Positions 42,398 through 49,524 of a stretch of 64,000 nt of DNA are shown piece after piece (position 1 is the stretch's first letter; each line of letters begins with the position of its first letter). The translations under genes were made by a program, and so were the position numbers. The notes beneath the pieces are model-generated. The model did not search any database, was not told the DNA's origin, and was given only the letters and a program-made list of their open reading frames with translations. Source of the DNA: Rothia nasimurium (GTDB lineage Bacteria > Actinomycetota > Actinomycetes > Actinomycetales > Micrococcaceae); assembly GCF_928392795.1 (NCBI RefSeq), contig NZ_CAKMTJ010000006.1:1-64000 (forward strand). Direction: 5' to 3'.

Positions 42398-43390
42398 TTA
42401 GGGGGTCAGCAGGATTTTGCCGCGATGCTCCCCGGCTTCTAAATGGGCGTGGGCTTCTGATGCCCGCTCAAGCGGGAAGACAGCGCTGGTATGGTTCGAG
42501 ATTTCCCCACTTTCGATTAGGGGCCACACGAGCTGCCCCACACCGTCCACAATGCGGGCCTTATCAGCAGCCGACCGCGAGCGCAGGGAAGTGGCGTGCA
42601 CGCTCAAGCGGCGCGGGAGCATATAGCCCAGGTTGAGCTGCCCCTTGGGGCCGCCCTGCAGGCCGATGACGGCCATAGAGCCATCTACCGCCAGGGTCTT
42701 AATGTTCTCTTCTAGGTAGGCTCCCCCCACAACGTCCAGGATGTAGTCGGCCCCGCGTCCGTCCGTAAGCTGGCGAGCGGTTTTGCGAAAGTCCTGAGTG
42801 CGGTAATTGATAGCCTCAGCGCCCAGGGTCCGGATGAAGTCGCACTTTTCATCACTACCACCGGTGGCAAAAACCTGCAGCCCCAGGGCTCGGGCCAGTT
42901 CGATAGCGTGGGTGCCGATGCCGCCGGTGCCACCGTGAATGAGCAGGGTTTTGCCGTTGTTGCCCTCGGGGCGGGGTGCAACCCCCAGGGTAAGAACCAG
43001 GTTGGAGTAGACCGTTGCAGCCACCTCAATGAGGCCGGCGGCGTCTTCGAGGCTGACGCCTTCGGGCACCGGCAGGGTGTGGTTCAGGTCCACCGCCACG
43101 TACTCGGCATACCCACCGCCAGCGAGCAGGGCGACCCGCTCCAGGTTCAGGTAGGCTTCATCGACACCCTCCCCCATGGCTTCCACCGTGCCCGAGACCT
43201 CCAGGCCGTAGATGGAACTAGCCCCAGGGGGCGGAGGGTAAAAGCCCTGCCGCTGGGAGACGTCCGCCCGGTTGACCCCGCTGGCCGCCACCCGCAGCAG
43301 CACCTGACCGGGGCCGGGTGTCGGCGTAGGCTGCTCGCTCACGATCAGCACCTCGGGGCCGCCGTGTTCTTCTTCGAGGATGGCGCGCAT
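42398..43390 (-). CDS. NAD(P)H:quinone oxidoreductase, zinc-independent MDR family
   Basis: The 330-residue product starts at ATG 43390 (MRAILEEEHGGPEVLIV). It follows the quinone-reductase/Zta1 pattern: GVNRADVSQRQGFYPPPPGAS (about residues 45-65), the Rossmann motif IHGGTGGIGTHAIELARALG (about 142-161) and GGSDEKCDFIRTLGAEAINYR. The Cys and His zinc ligands of alcohol dehydrogenases are absent. It probably reduces quinones or enones with NADPH. It lies alone between cstA and tRNA-Ser. Confidence 0.85.
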   Translation of the reverse strand: MRAILEEEHGGPEVLIVSEQPTPTPGPGQVLLRVAASGVNRADVSQRQGFYPPPPGASSIYGLEVSGTVEAMGEGVDEAYLNLERVALLAGGGYAEYVAVDLNHTLPVPEGVSLEDAAGLIEVAATVYSNLVLTLGVAPRPEGNNGKTLLIHGGTGGIGTHAIELARALGLQVFATGGSDEKCDFIRTLGAEAINYRTQDFRKTARQLTDGRGADYILDVVGGAYLEENIKTLAVDGSMAVIGLQGGPKGQLNLGYMLPRRLSVHATSLRSRSAADKARIVDGVGQLVWPLIESGEISNHTSAVFPLERASEAHAHLEAGEHRGKILLTP

Positions 43391-43559
43391 GGGGACTCCT
43401 TTTCTCACAGGGTTTTCTGCCCCTTACCGGGGCAGCTAGGCGGACGGACGACTGCTATCCACCCTTACACCTCAGCCTAACGAGAGCAAGGGCACAAAGA
43501 CCACTATTTTGCTTTAGGGCGGCAACTGTGTACCATGGTAGGAGTGCTCAGCACAGTTT

Positions 43560-43650
43560 GGATGGTTGTCCGAGCGGCCGAAGGAGCTGGTCTTGAAAAC
43601 CAGTAGGCGGCAACCCCGTCTCGTGGGTTCAAATCCCACACCATCCGCCA
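43560..43650 (+). tRNA. tRNA-Ser (anticodon TGA)
   Basis: A class II tRNA: acceptor GGATGGT/ACCATCC, anticodon arm CTGGT-CTTGAAA-ACCAG, a long variable arm (TAGGCGGCAACCCCGTCTC), T loop TTCAAAT and encoded CCA. It reads UCA. Confidence 0.95.
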
Positions 43651-43652
43651 CG

Positions 43653-43683
43653 AAGCCCGCTTCCGTAAGGGAGCGGGCTTTTT
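43653..43683 (+). terminator. Terminator of tRNA-Ser(TGA)
   Basis: AAGCCCGCTTCC pairs with GGGAGCGGGCTT around GTAA and is followed by TTTC. Confidence 0.9.
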
Positions 43684-43761
43684 CATGCCCGGGTTCAGAG
43701 ACAGAAGCAGGGGCAAGGCCTCAGCCTACCCCCGCTCGTTCTACGTCAAAAACTTCTAGTA

Positions 43762-44148
43762 TTAGTAGCTAGAAGAAGTGCCGGCGGTGCCAATCAGAAT
43801 AACGATAAAGGCAATATAGGCGATGATAAACAGCAGGGAAAGGATGCCCAGAACCAGACCAATCCAGCCGGTGACCTTACCGACGGTTGCTTCAGCTCCG
43901 TAGGATTCAGCCTTACGAACCTGAGAAAGGGCAAGGGGGCCAAAAACCACGCCGAGGCCCGCAATCACGATGGACAGAATGCCGAAAATCATGGCGTTCT
44001 GGGCGTGCTTCTGCCCCTCGGGGTTTACAGCAACCTGGCCGTAGGGCTGGTTGTAGTTCTGGGCGTAGGGCTGCTCGCTGGGCGCACTGTAGGAGCCGTA
44101 GTTCTGCTGTGAGTTCTGTGGGTCGTGCTGGTTATACGATTCTGACAC
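43762..44148 (-). CDS. DUF4190-type two-helix membrane protein
   Basis: The 128-residue product has a Gln/Asn/Tyr-rich N-terminal tail (QNYGSYSAPSEQPYAQNYNQ) and two helices (about residues 50-75 and 92-120). The sequence NAMIFGILSIVIAGLGVVFGPLALSQVRKA is the DUF4190 pattern, in which a conserved G-P-x-A-L loop joins the helices. Many actinobacteria have several copies with unknown role. It is convergent with the preceding tRNA unit and divergent from the next. Confidence 0.75.
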   Translation of the reverse strand: MSESYNQHDPQNSQQNYGSYSAPSEQPYAQNYNQPYGQVAVNPEGQKHAQNAMIFGILSIVIAGLGVVFGPLALSQVRKAESYGAEATVGKVTGWIGLVLGILSLLFIIAYIAFIVILIGTAGTSSSY

Positions 44149-44325
44149 GCCTATTTCCTTACCGCTGATTATTGGACGCTATCTATGCCAGTTTATCAAG
44201 CTGGTCTCAGCCACCTCCAGGGTGAATGCCTGCATCTCACGGGGTTTTGACCGCCGCTACTTTTGTCGCTAGTATGGGTAGAGCTGTGTTGCTAGGCCAC
44301 GTTGACGAGCCTCTACACAGACTAT

Positions 44326-44417
44326 GGAGACGTGCCAGAGCGGCCGAATGGACTTCACTGCTAATGAAGGGTCGGGGTTAAACTCGACCGGGGGTTCAAA
44401 TCCCCCCGTCTCCGCCA
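44326..44417 (+). tRNA. tRNA-Ser (anticodon GCT)
   Basis: Class II tRNA: acceptor GGAGACG/CGTCTCC, anticodon arm CTTCA-CTGCTAA-TGAAG, a long variable arm (GGTCGGGGTTAAACTCGACC), T loop TTCAAAT and encoded CCA. It reads AGC/AGU. Confidence 0.95.
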
Positions 44418-44420
44418 CAA

Positions 44421-44454
44421 AACCCCGGTTGACCTTGGTCGACCGGGGTTTTTC
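44421..44454 (+). terminator. Terminator of tRNA-Ser(GCT)
   Basis: AACCCCGGTTGACC pairs with GGTCGACCGGGGTT (one wobble) and is followed by a T run. Confidence 0.9.
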
Positions 44455-44488
44455 TGTACCTTCACGGCACTCTGCTGGCAAGTGTGCT

Positions 44489-44535
44489 GCTAACCGCCAA
44501 ATGTGGCGATGCCGCCGCCACATTTGGCGGTTAGC
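44489..44535. repeat. Dispersed hairpin repeat, copy 1
   Basis: A 20-bp perfect inverted repeat, GCTAACCGCCAAATGTGGCG and its complement, has a 7-nt loop. A related hairpin sharing CAAATGTGGC and GCCACATTTGGCGG occurs at 56885-56921, and the flanks resemble each other (GCGCCACAGGTGCGG and GTGCCACAGTTGGA). It stands just downstream of the sixA gene and a tRNA terminator. Confidence 0.7.
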
Positions 44536-44572
44536 GCCACAGGTGCGGACGCCCCACCCGCGCGGACGTCCG

Positions 44573-45100
44573 CTAGAAGGTCGCGAAGTGGGTGAGGCGG
44601 GCCTCGCCCTCAATCAGCTGGTCCCAGTCACCGCTTACCTCAAAAACGGTCAGGGACGAGGGGGCATACCCGTAGGAGGCATCCATCAGCGCCTCGTACT
44701 CTGAATCGGGGCGGGCAAGCTGCAGGGCGGCGTCCTGCACTCCGGGGAGGTGGGCAATCAGCATCAGGGACTGCACCCCGGCGGGGGTGCGGTTGATAGC
44801 TGTGAGCAGGGCTGAGGCCGGTGCGTTGTAGAGGCGTTCATCCAGACTAGCGGTGGGCGCTTTCTCTCCCAGGGCGTCTGAAACCCAGGTAGTGGTCTGC
44901 CTGGTACGTAGTGCCGCTGAGCTGACCAGCATCTCGGGTATCAGCCCCTTCTCCTTCAACCATGCCCCGGCCCGCTGAGCCTGCTCACTCCCATGACGGG
45001 TCAAGGGGCGGTTGAAATCGTCAAGCCCCCAGTCAGCTTCAGCATGACGCATGATAATGAGGGTGCGGGCATCGTGACGTGGCAGGGCGAAATCGGTCAT
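44573..45100 (-). CDS. sixA: SixA-like phosphohistidine phosphatase
   Basis: The 175-residue histidine-phosphatase (RHG) domain protein has the catalytic motif LIIMRHAEADW (about residues 14-24; Arg and His), an Arg in SSAALRTRQTT (about 61-71) and the second His in LMIAHLPGVQ (about 113-122). SixA-type proteins remove phosphate from histidine-phosphorylated proteins. The stop codon at 44573 lies 38 bp beyond a hairpin repeat. It is the second gene of a pair with the alpha/beta hydrolase. Confidence 0.8.
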   Translation of the reverse strand: MTDFALPRHDARTLIIMRHAEADWGLDDFNRPLTRHGSEQAQRAGAWLKEKGLIPEMLVSSAALRTRQTTTWVSDALGEKAPTASLDERLYNAPASALLTAINRTPAGVQSLMLIAHLPGVQDAALQLARPDSEYEALMDASYGYAPSSLTVFEVSGDWDQLIEGEARLTHFATF

Positions 45101-45109
45101 ACACCCATC

Positions 45110-45892
45110 CTAACCGTCGAGGCCGATAAAGCGCTTGAGCAGGTAAATGGTCTCTTCAGGCTTCTCAGAGTGTACCCAGTGCCCGGCTCCCTTGATCACC
45201 ACACGGCGCACCAGGGGGAAAAGCCGTTTCATGGGCTCAAGGTCGGCATCTGTAATATAGGGGGATTCCCCACCTGCGACCCACAGTACCGGCTTCTCAA
45301 AAACTCCGTCAGCCCCCGGCCAGCCCATAATCTCGGGCAGGTGGCGACGGAGCATCTGTAGGTTGGGTTCCCAGGAGTTACCGGTCTTAGACATGGTCAG
45401 ATTCTGTAGAAGAAAAGCTCGAGTGCCGGCAGCTGGTACATTGACTGCCAGGTCAGCTTCGGCCTGGGAACGGGTAGTGTAGGTGTCGATCGGCAGGTTC
45501 AGCATAGAATCCATGAGAATCTCAAAGCTACCCTTAGATTCCCCCGGGGCGATATCGATAACGACCAGCTTGCTCACCAAGTGGGGGTGGCGCAAGGCCA
45601 GCAGCATAGCGATTTTGCCGCCCATAGAGTGCCCCATGAGCACGATGGGCTCACCGGCACTATAGTTTTCCACTGCCTCAGCTGCCAGGTCTGCCATCTG
45701 CCGATAGTCGAAGCTCTCTGTCCAGTAGCTAGCGCCGTGGTTAGGCAGGTCAACCAGCAGGGTCTGCACGCCCTCCCCCAGTCCCTTGGCGATACGGGTG
45801 AAGTTCTTTCCACGCCCCAGCAGGCCGTGCAGAAATACGGTTTTAGTGGGCCCAGAGCCAACCAGGGATGTTTTCAGAGCGGGTACAGTCAT
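45110..45892 (-). CDS. Alpha/beta-hydrolase, YbfF-like esterase
   Basis: The 260-residue hydrolase has the oxyanion motif VFLHGLLGRGKNF, the nucleophile Ser in VLMGHSMGGKIAML (about residues 86-99), a likely catalytic Asp in the region near IDIAPG/ESPYITDADL, and the catalytic His in KGAGHWVHSEKPE near the C-terminus. The pattern is that of YbfF-type esterases acting on short acyl-CoA or thioesters. It lies nine bases before sixA on the same strand. Confidence 0.82.
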   Translation of the reverse strand: MTVPALKTSLVGSGPTKTVFLHGLLGRGKNFTRIAKGLGEGVQTLLVDLPNHGASYWTESFDYRQMADLAAEAVENYSAGEPIVLMGHSMGGKIAMLLALRHPHLVSKLVVIDIAPGESKGSFEILMDSMLNLPIDTYTTRSQAEADLAVNVPAAGTRAFLLQNLTMSKTGNSWEPNLQMLRRHLPEIMGWPGADGVFEKPVLWVAGGESPYITDADLEPMKRLFPLVRRVVIKGAGHWVHSEKPEETIYLLKRFIGLDG

Positions 45893-45913
45893 GCCCTCTA
45901 CTCTACTACCGCC

Positions 45914-45987
45914 CGCTCACCCGGCGGCGGGGAGCCGGGGCGGGAGCGTCCGCTCATCCGGCGGCGGGGAGCCGGGGCGGGAGCGTC
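45914..45987. repeat. 37-bp tandem repeat, two copies
   Basis: Two direct copies (45914-45950 and 45951-45987) differ by one base (CTCACCC against CTCATCC). They are G-rich, contain GGGGAGCCGGGGCGGG and lie in the promoter region of the alpha/beta hydrolase. Confidence 0.8.
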
Positions 45988-45999
45988 CGCACACACAAA

Positions 46000-46038
46000 G
46001 AGCGCCGCACCCAGCCTGCATAGCTGAGCGCGGCGCTC
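46000..46038 (-). terminator. Hairpin at the end of the winged-helix gene
   Basis: GAGCGCCGC pairs with GCGGCGCTC around a 21-nt loop. It lies 19 bp downstream of the stop codon (46058) and is a likely terminator, though the U run is short. Confidence 0.6.
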
Positions 46039-46057
46039 TCGTCTGATTGGTGTGTGC

Positions 46058-46831
46058 CTAGATAGAGTATTCCGGTGCCGCCCAGACAACGACCTCGGGG
46101 TGCTCGTAGAAGCGGTAGCCCTGGCCGCGCACGGTACGCACGGTATTCGATAGGCGACCCAGCTTAGAGCGCAGACGGCGGATATGCACGTCGATGGTGC
46201 GCTCATTGGGGATTTCTTCAGCGTCACGCCACAGGCTGGTGAGCAGCTCTTCGCGGGCAACGGTGCGCTGGCCGTTCTCAACCAGGTAGTTGAGGAGCTC
46301 AAACTCCTTGTAGGTGAGGTTGAGCAGTTCGCCGTCCAGGTAAACCTCGCGGCGGGAAAGATCAATCAGCACGCCCACTGAGTGGGTGGGCTTGGCGTCC
46401 TCGCCACCGTGATGAGCGGACGCCGGTACCGCCTCAGGCTGGTAGTGCACAGCGGTGGGATCGCCCAGAGCATTGCGGACGACCTCAAGGTCGCTACCCT
46501 GTGCATCGGCAGGGGCCAGCGCCACAGCGGCGTAGGACTCTGCGCCGGGCACCTGGTTCTGCACGTAGGCGCGGGTATCTTGGACGATTCGCACCAAAGA
46601 GGTTCCGTGGTTAGCGGCAGCTTCTTCGCTAAGGCCAACATAAATGACGAAGCCGCGAGCTTCGTTCTCCTGCGCAGCTGCGCGCGGAGGCTCAGGCTTG
46701 TAGGTCATAGGGCGAAGATTAGCGGGCTGCTGCTTTGCAATACCACGGCTATGACCGGCTACACCCTGCTGGCGCTGAGCGGCAGAACGGTTGCGCTGCG
46801 AGATGTGAACATACCCCGGTGCACCTGACAT
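46058..46831 (-). CDS. Orphan OmpR-type winged-helix regulator without a receiver domain
   Basis: The 257-residue product starts at ATG 46831 (MSGAPGYVHISQRNRSAAQR). Residues up to about 55 are basic and disordered. A compact central region (about 60-120) does not show the Asp/Lys pocket of a receiver. The C-terminus has an OmpR/PhoB winged helix: LTYKEFELLNYLVENGQ, then VAREELLTSLWRD and ERTIDVHIRRLRSKLG, VRTVRGQGYRFYE (about 175-245). It probably binds direct repeats without phosphorylation. The 400-bp upstream region is A/T-rich. Confidence 0.75.
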   Translation of the reverse strand: MSGAPGYVHISQRNRSAAQRQQGVAGHSRGIAKQQPANLRPMTYKPEPPRAAAQENEARGFVIYVGLSEEAAANHGTSLVRIVQDTRAYVQNQVPGAESYAAVALAPADAQGSDLEVVRNALGDPTAVHYQPEAVPASAHHGGEDAKPTHSVGVLIDLSRREVYLDGELLNLTYKEFELLNYLVENGQRTVAREELLTSLWRDAEEIPNERTIDVHIRRLRSKLGRLSNTVRTVRGQGYRFYEHPEVVVWAAPEYSI

Positions 46832-47225
46832 TTTGCCTACCTTCTCCCTGTATGAGTCGAGCATTAGTGTGTGGTTCCGCTAGAAAGCAAACCCCGTGTG
46901 CGGGTGGGCCTGCTGTCTACTTTTAATCGTTGTCCGAATTTGTATTTAAAGCAAGTAATATTCGCGTATTTTTTCAACTTATCTGAGTCTAGCCTCTGGG
47001 TGGGCGTCAGCAAACATGAAAACCCTTACACCCCACGGCATACTTTTACACTCTAGGTTCTGAATAAAGCCTTGACACCCCCGGTTTTCTGCATATTTTT
47101 ACCTACCGAAAAAACCAGACAGCTAGAACGCCTGAAATTCAAATGTCAATACCTTTTTGTGGCCAAATCTCACCATGCAATATATTTGCCATCACGCACC
47201 GGGCCCGCAGCAGGCGTCCGCCCCT
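46832..47225. promoter_or_regulatory. A/T-rich gene-free region upstream of the winged-helix regulator
   Basis: The 394-bp stretch has no convincing ORF. Its low G+C contrasts with the genes on both sides. TTGACA (about 47071) followed 16 bp later by TATTTT gives a plus-strand promoter-like pair with no gene behind it, so it may drive a small RNA or be chance. The regulator's own promoter on the minus strand should lie nearer 46870-46960. Confidence 0.35.
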
Positions 47226-47266
47226 ATAAAAACAGGGGCAGCCCGCCACCCGGCGAGCTACCCCTA
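47226..47266 (-). terminator. upp terminator
   Basis: On the minus strand AGGGGTAGC and GCTGCCCCT arms are followed by GTTTTTAT, 27 bp after the upp stop codon. Confidence 0.8.
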
Positions 47267-47293
47267 GGCTAAAGGCAGTGAGCTAAAAAATCC

Positions 47294-47932
47294 CTACTCA
47301 GCGACCCCGTAGAGGCGGTCACCGGCATCGCCCAGACCGGGCACAATGTAGGCCTTCTCGTTGAGGCGCTCGTCCTGGGCGGCCAGGAAGAGGTCGACGT
47401 TCTCAAGGCCGTCAACGCCCTTCTCAAGGGCCTCAATACCCTCAGGGGCACCCAGTACGCATACGCAGGTGATGTGCTCAGCGCCGCGAGCGCGCAGGAA
47501 CTTGATGGACTCAATCAGGGTACCGCCAGTGGCCAGCATGGGGTCCAGCACATAGACCTGACGGCCGGTGAGATCCTCGGGGAGACGCTCGGCATAGGTG
47601 ACGATATCCAGGGTTTCCTCGTTGCGAGCCATACCCAGGAAGCCCACCTCAGCGGTAGGAATAAGGCGGGTCATGCCCTCTAGCATGCCCAGACCAGCGC
47701 GCAGGATCGGCACAATCAGGGGGCGGGGGTTGGCAATGTGCGAGCCGACGGTGGTAGCAACCGGGGTTTCAACTTCGCGGGGCTCAACGCGAATCTCGCG
47801 GGTAGCCTCGTAGGCCAGCAGAGTGACGAGCTCGTCAACAAGCTGGCGGAAAATCGGGGAGGGGGTGTTCTTATCGCGAAGAACGGTAATTTTGTGGTCA
47901 ACCAGGGGGTGGTCCAGAACTTTAATACGCAT
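47294..47932 (-). CDS. upp: Uracil phosphoribosyltransferase
   Basis: The 212-residue enzyme salvages uracil to UMP using PRPP. The PRPP-binding motif is [18 protein letters not shown] (about residues 126-143), and the uracil-binding C-terminus contains [17 protein letters not shown]. The N-terminal [19 protein letters not shown] is highly conserved in Upp. The length is normal. It is a single-gene unit with its own terminator. Confidence 0.95.
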   Translation of the reverse strand: MRIKVLDHPLVDHKITVLRDKNTPSPIFRQLVDELVTLLAYEATREIRVEPREVETPVATTVGSHIANPRPLIVPILRAGLGMLEGMTRLIPTAEVGFLGMARNEETLDIVTYAERLPEDLTGRQVYVLDPMLATGGTLIESIKFLRARGAEHITCVCVLGAPEGIEALEKGVDGLENVDLFLAAQDERLNEKAYIVPGLGDAGDRLYGVAE

Positions 47933-48055
47933 AGTTAAAAGCTACCACTGGGCGCCAGTCCGTGAAGAGTTGGAGGGCAAACGAGTATCATGCGGGTAGC
48001 ACGGCTGGGCAGGTTTATGTCAGATTTACGTTGCAGAGCCTTTCTCAGGCACGAA

Positions 48056-48097
48056 AAAACCCGCTCCCTCTAGCTCTCACTAGGGGAAACGGGTTTT
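48056..48097 (-). terminator. Terminator of tRNA-Ser(CGA)
   Basis: On the minus strand an AAACCCG arm pairs with CGGGTTT, extended by CCC/GGG, and is followed by TTTTTTC. It lies just beyond the 3' end of the tRNA. Confidence 0.8.
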
Positions 48098-48103
48098 TAC
48101 TTG

Positions 48104-48194
48104 TGGCGGTGACGGAGGGATTTGAACCCTCGGTACGGGGTTACCGTACACAACATTTCGAGTGTTGCACCTTCGGCCGCTCGGACACGTCACC
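48104..48194 (-). tRNA. tRNA-Ser (anticodon CGA)
   Basis: Class II tRNA on the minus strand: acceptor GGTGACG/CGTCACC, anticodon arm CAACA-CTCGAAA-TGTTG, a long variable arm (TACGGTAACCCCGTA), T loop TTCAAAT and encoded CCA. It reads UCG. With the TGA and GCT genes nearby, three of the seryl tRNAs lie within 5 kb. Confidence 0.95.
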
Positions 48195-48259
48195 AAACTC
48201 TGGAAATTTTACCCTAGATACCCTGGTCACTCAACTCAGTGGGGCCAGTAGGCAGGGCT

Positions 48260-48910
48260 CTAGCCCTGGATGTAGCCGTCGATGGTGAGCATAGCCAGCT
48301 CGGCTCCCTCGTCGGGGGTGCGCTCTGCGCCGTGGCGGGTTTCGTCCATGGAGAGCATGAAGACCGCGCCAAAGATAATGAGGGAGACCCCCTCGATGGA
48401 GCGGTCCGTTCGAACGGTGTAGCGGCTTGCCAGTCGGCTAATGAGCTCGCGGATAAAGCGCATAATATCTGCACGGATCAAATCTGTGGTGGGTGACCAG
48501 TCAGCACCGGCCCGCCAGAGTTCTGAAACCCAGAGCCGGGCGAAGCCGGGGTGCTCGCGCAGGTAAATAATGGCTGCATACAAGGCGCTGCGCAGGGCTT
48601 CCCTGGGGTCCTCATGGTCGCTGGCAACCGTCATTTCAGCCAGCAGGAGCTTGGCACCATACTGCAGGAGCTGGTCAATCATGGTCTTCTTCGACCCAAA
48701 ATTGTAGTAGACCGTACCTTTGGAAACCCCAGCGCGCTCTGCAATGTCTTCTACTGTGGTAGCGGTGGGTCCGCCCTCGCTCATGATGTCCATGGCAGCT
48801 TCGAAGAGTTTGAGTTGGGTCTTATTGGTGCGTCCGGGGCGGCGCTTGCTCGCCTCAACCACCGGTGTTTGGTGTGCGTAGACGACCGTTTCTGCCTGCT
48901 GCGCGGCCAT
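48260..48910 (-). CDS. TetR-family transcriptional regulator
   Basis: The 216-residue product starts at ATG 48910 (MAAQQAETVVYAHQTP) after GGGGGAGGGC. The N-terminal helix-turn-helix (about residues 30-75) contains LFEAAMDIMSEGGPTATTVEDIAERAGVSKGTVYYNFGSKKTMI, the TetR signature. The C-terminal part is all-helical and binds a ligand not predictable from sequence. A dyad TTGAAAAA/TTTTTCAA lies just upstream and suggests autoregulation. No transporter or enzyme is adjacent, so its target is unknown. Confidence 0.88.
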   Translation of the reverse strand: MAAQQAETVVYAHQTPVVEASKRRPGRTNKTQLKLFEAAMDIMSEGGPTATTVEDIAERAGVSKGTVYYNFGSKKTMIDQLLQYGAKLLLAEMTVASDHEDPREALRSALYAAIIYLREHPGFARLWVSELWRAGADWSPTTDLIRADIMRFIRELISRLASRYTVRTDRSIEGVSLIIFGAVFMLSMDETRHGAERTPDEGAELAMLTIDGYIQG

Positions 48911-48929
48911 GCCCTCCCCCTTACGGTAC

Positions 48930-48955
48930 TTGAAAAAATGATGTTTCTTTTTCAA
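48930..48955 (-). promoter_or_regulatory. Dyad upstream of the TetR gene, candidate operator
   Basis: TTGAAAAA (48930-48937) and TTTTTCAA (48948-48955) are perfect arms 10 bp apart and lie 20 bp before the start codon. Confidence 0.45.
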
Positions 48956-49017
48956 AGATACATGATGACGGGGCGGGGCAGGCAGTTTTCTGCCGTACGT
49001 TTGCGGGGCAATTCGGC

Positions 49018-49506
49018 CTAGGAGCGATGTTTTCTAAAGAAAGTAGTCAGGAGCTCGGCGCATTCCTTCTCAAGCACACCGGGGTAGACCTCCACCCAGT
49101 GGTTTACCTTGCGGTCGCGCAGCACATCGTAGACACTTCCCGCCGCCCCGGTTTTTTCTTCCCAGGCCCCCATGACTACCGTGGACAGGCGGGCTAGCAG
49201 GATAGCCCCGGCGCACATGAGGCAGGGTTCGAGGGTGACCACCAGGGTGCAGCCCTCTAGCCGCCAGCTTCCCAGGTGCTCCGCGGCCTGGCGGATAGCG
49301 ATAACCTCGGCATGGGCGGTAGGGTCGGCGTCCGCCTCGCGCCGGTTGTAGCCACGCCCGATAACCTGCCCGGCAGCGTCCACAACTACCGCACCGATGG
49401 GCACATCGTCGCTGGCTAGGGCCAGCTTTGCCTGGTCGATGGCCTGGCGCATGAGGGCTTCGTGCTGTAGGTTGCGCGGACGCGTGGGCAGGGCGGATCG
49501 GGGCAT
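49018..49506 (-). CDS. tadA: tRNA adenosine(34) deaminase TadA
   Basis: The 162-residue zinc deaminase converts A34 to inosine in tRNA-Arg. The catalytic zinc motif is PTAHAEVIAIRQ (about residues 62-73; His and the proton-shuttle Glu) and the Cys pair is LEPCLMCAGAI (about 92-102). The C-terminal FFRKHRS matches bacterial TadA. It lies 18 bp after the helicase gene and could share its transcript. Confidence 0.9.
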   Translation of the reverse strand: MPRSALPTRPRNLQHEALMRQAIDQAKLALASDDVPIGAVVVDAAGQVIGRGYNRREADADPTAHAEVIAIRQAAEHLGSWRLEGCTLVVTLEPCLMCAGAILLARLSTVVMGAWEEKTGAAGSVYDVLRDRKVNHWVEVYPGVLEKECAELLTTFFRKHRS

Positions 49507-49524
49507 GGTTCCTTCGGCGCGTGC

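Noticed and set aside
45914..45987. CRISPR-like repeat
   Set aside because: Two abutting 37-bp copies without spacers are a simple tandem repeat, not an array.
47072..47095. Plus-strand TTGACA/TATTTT promoter pair
   Set aside because: No gene follows it before the convergent upp gene; kept only as a weak hint of a small RNA.
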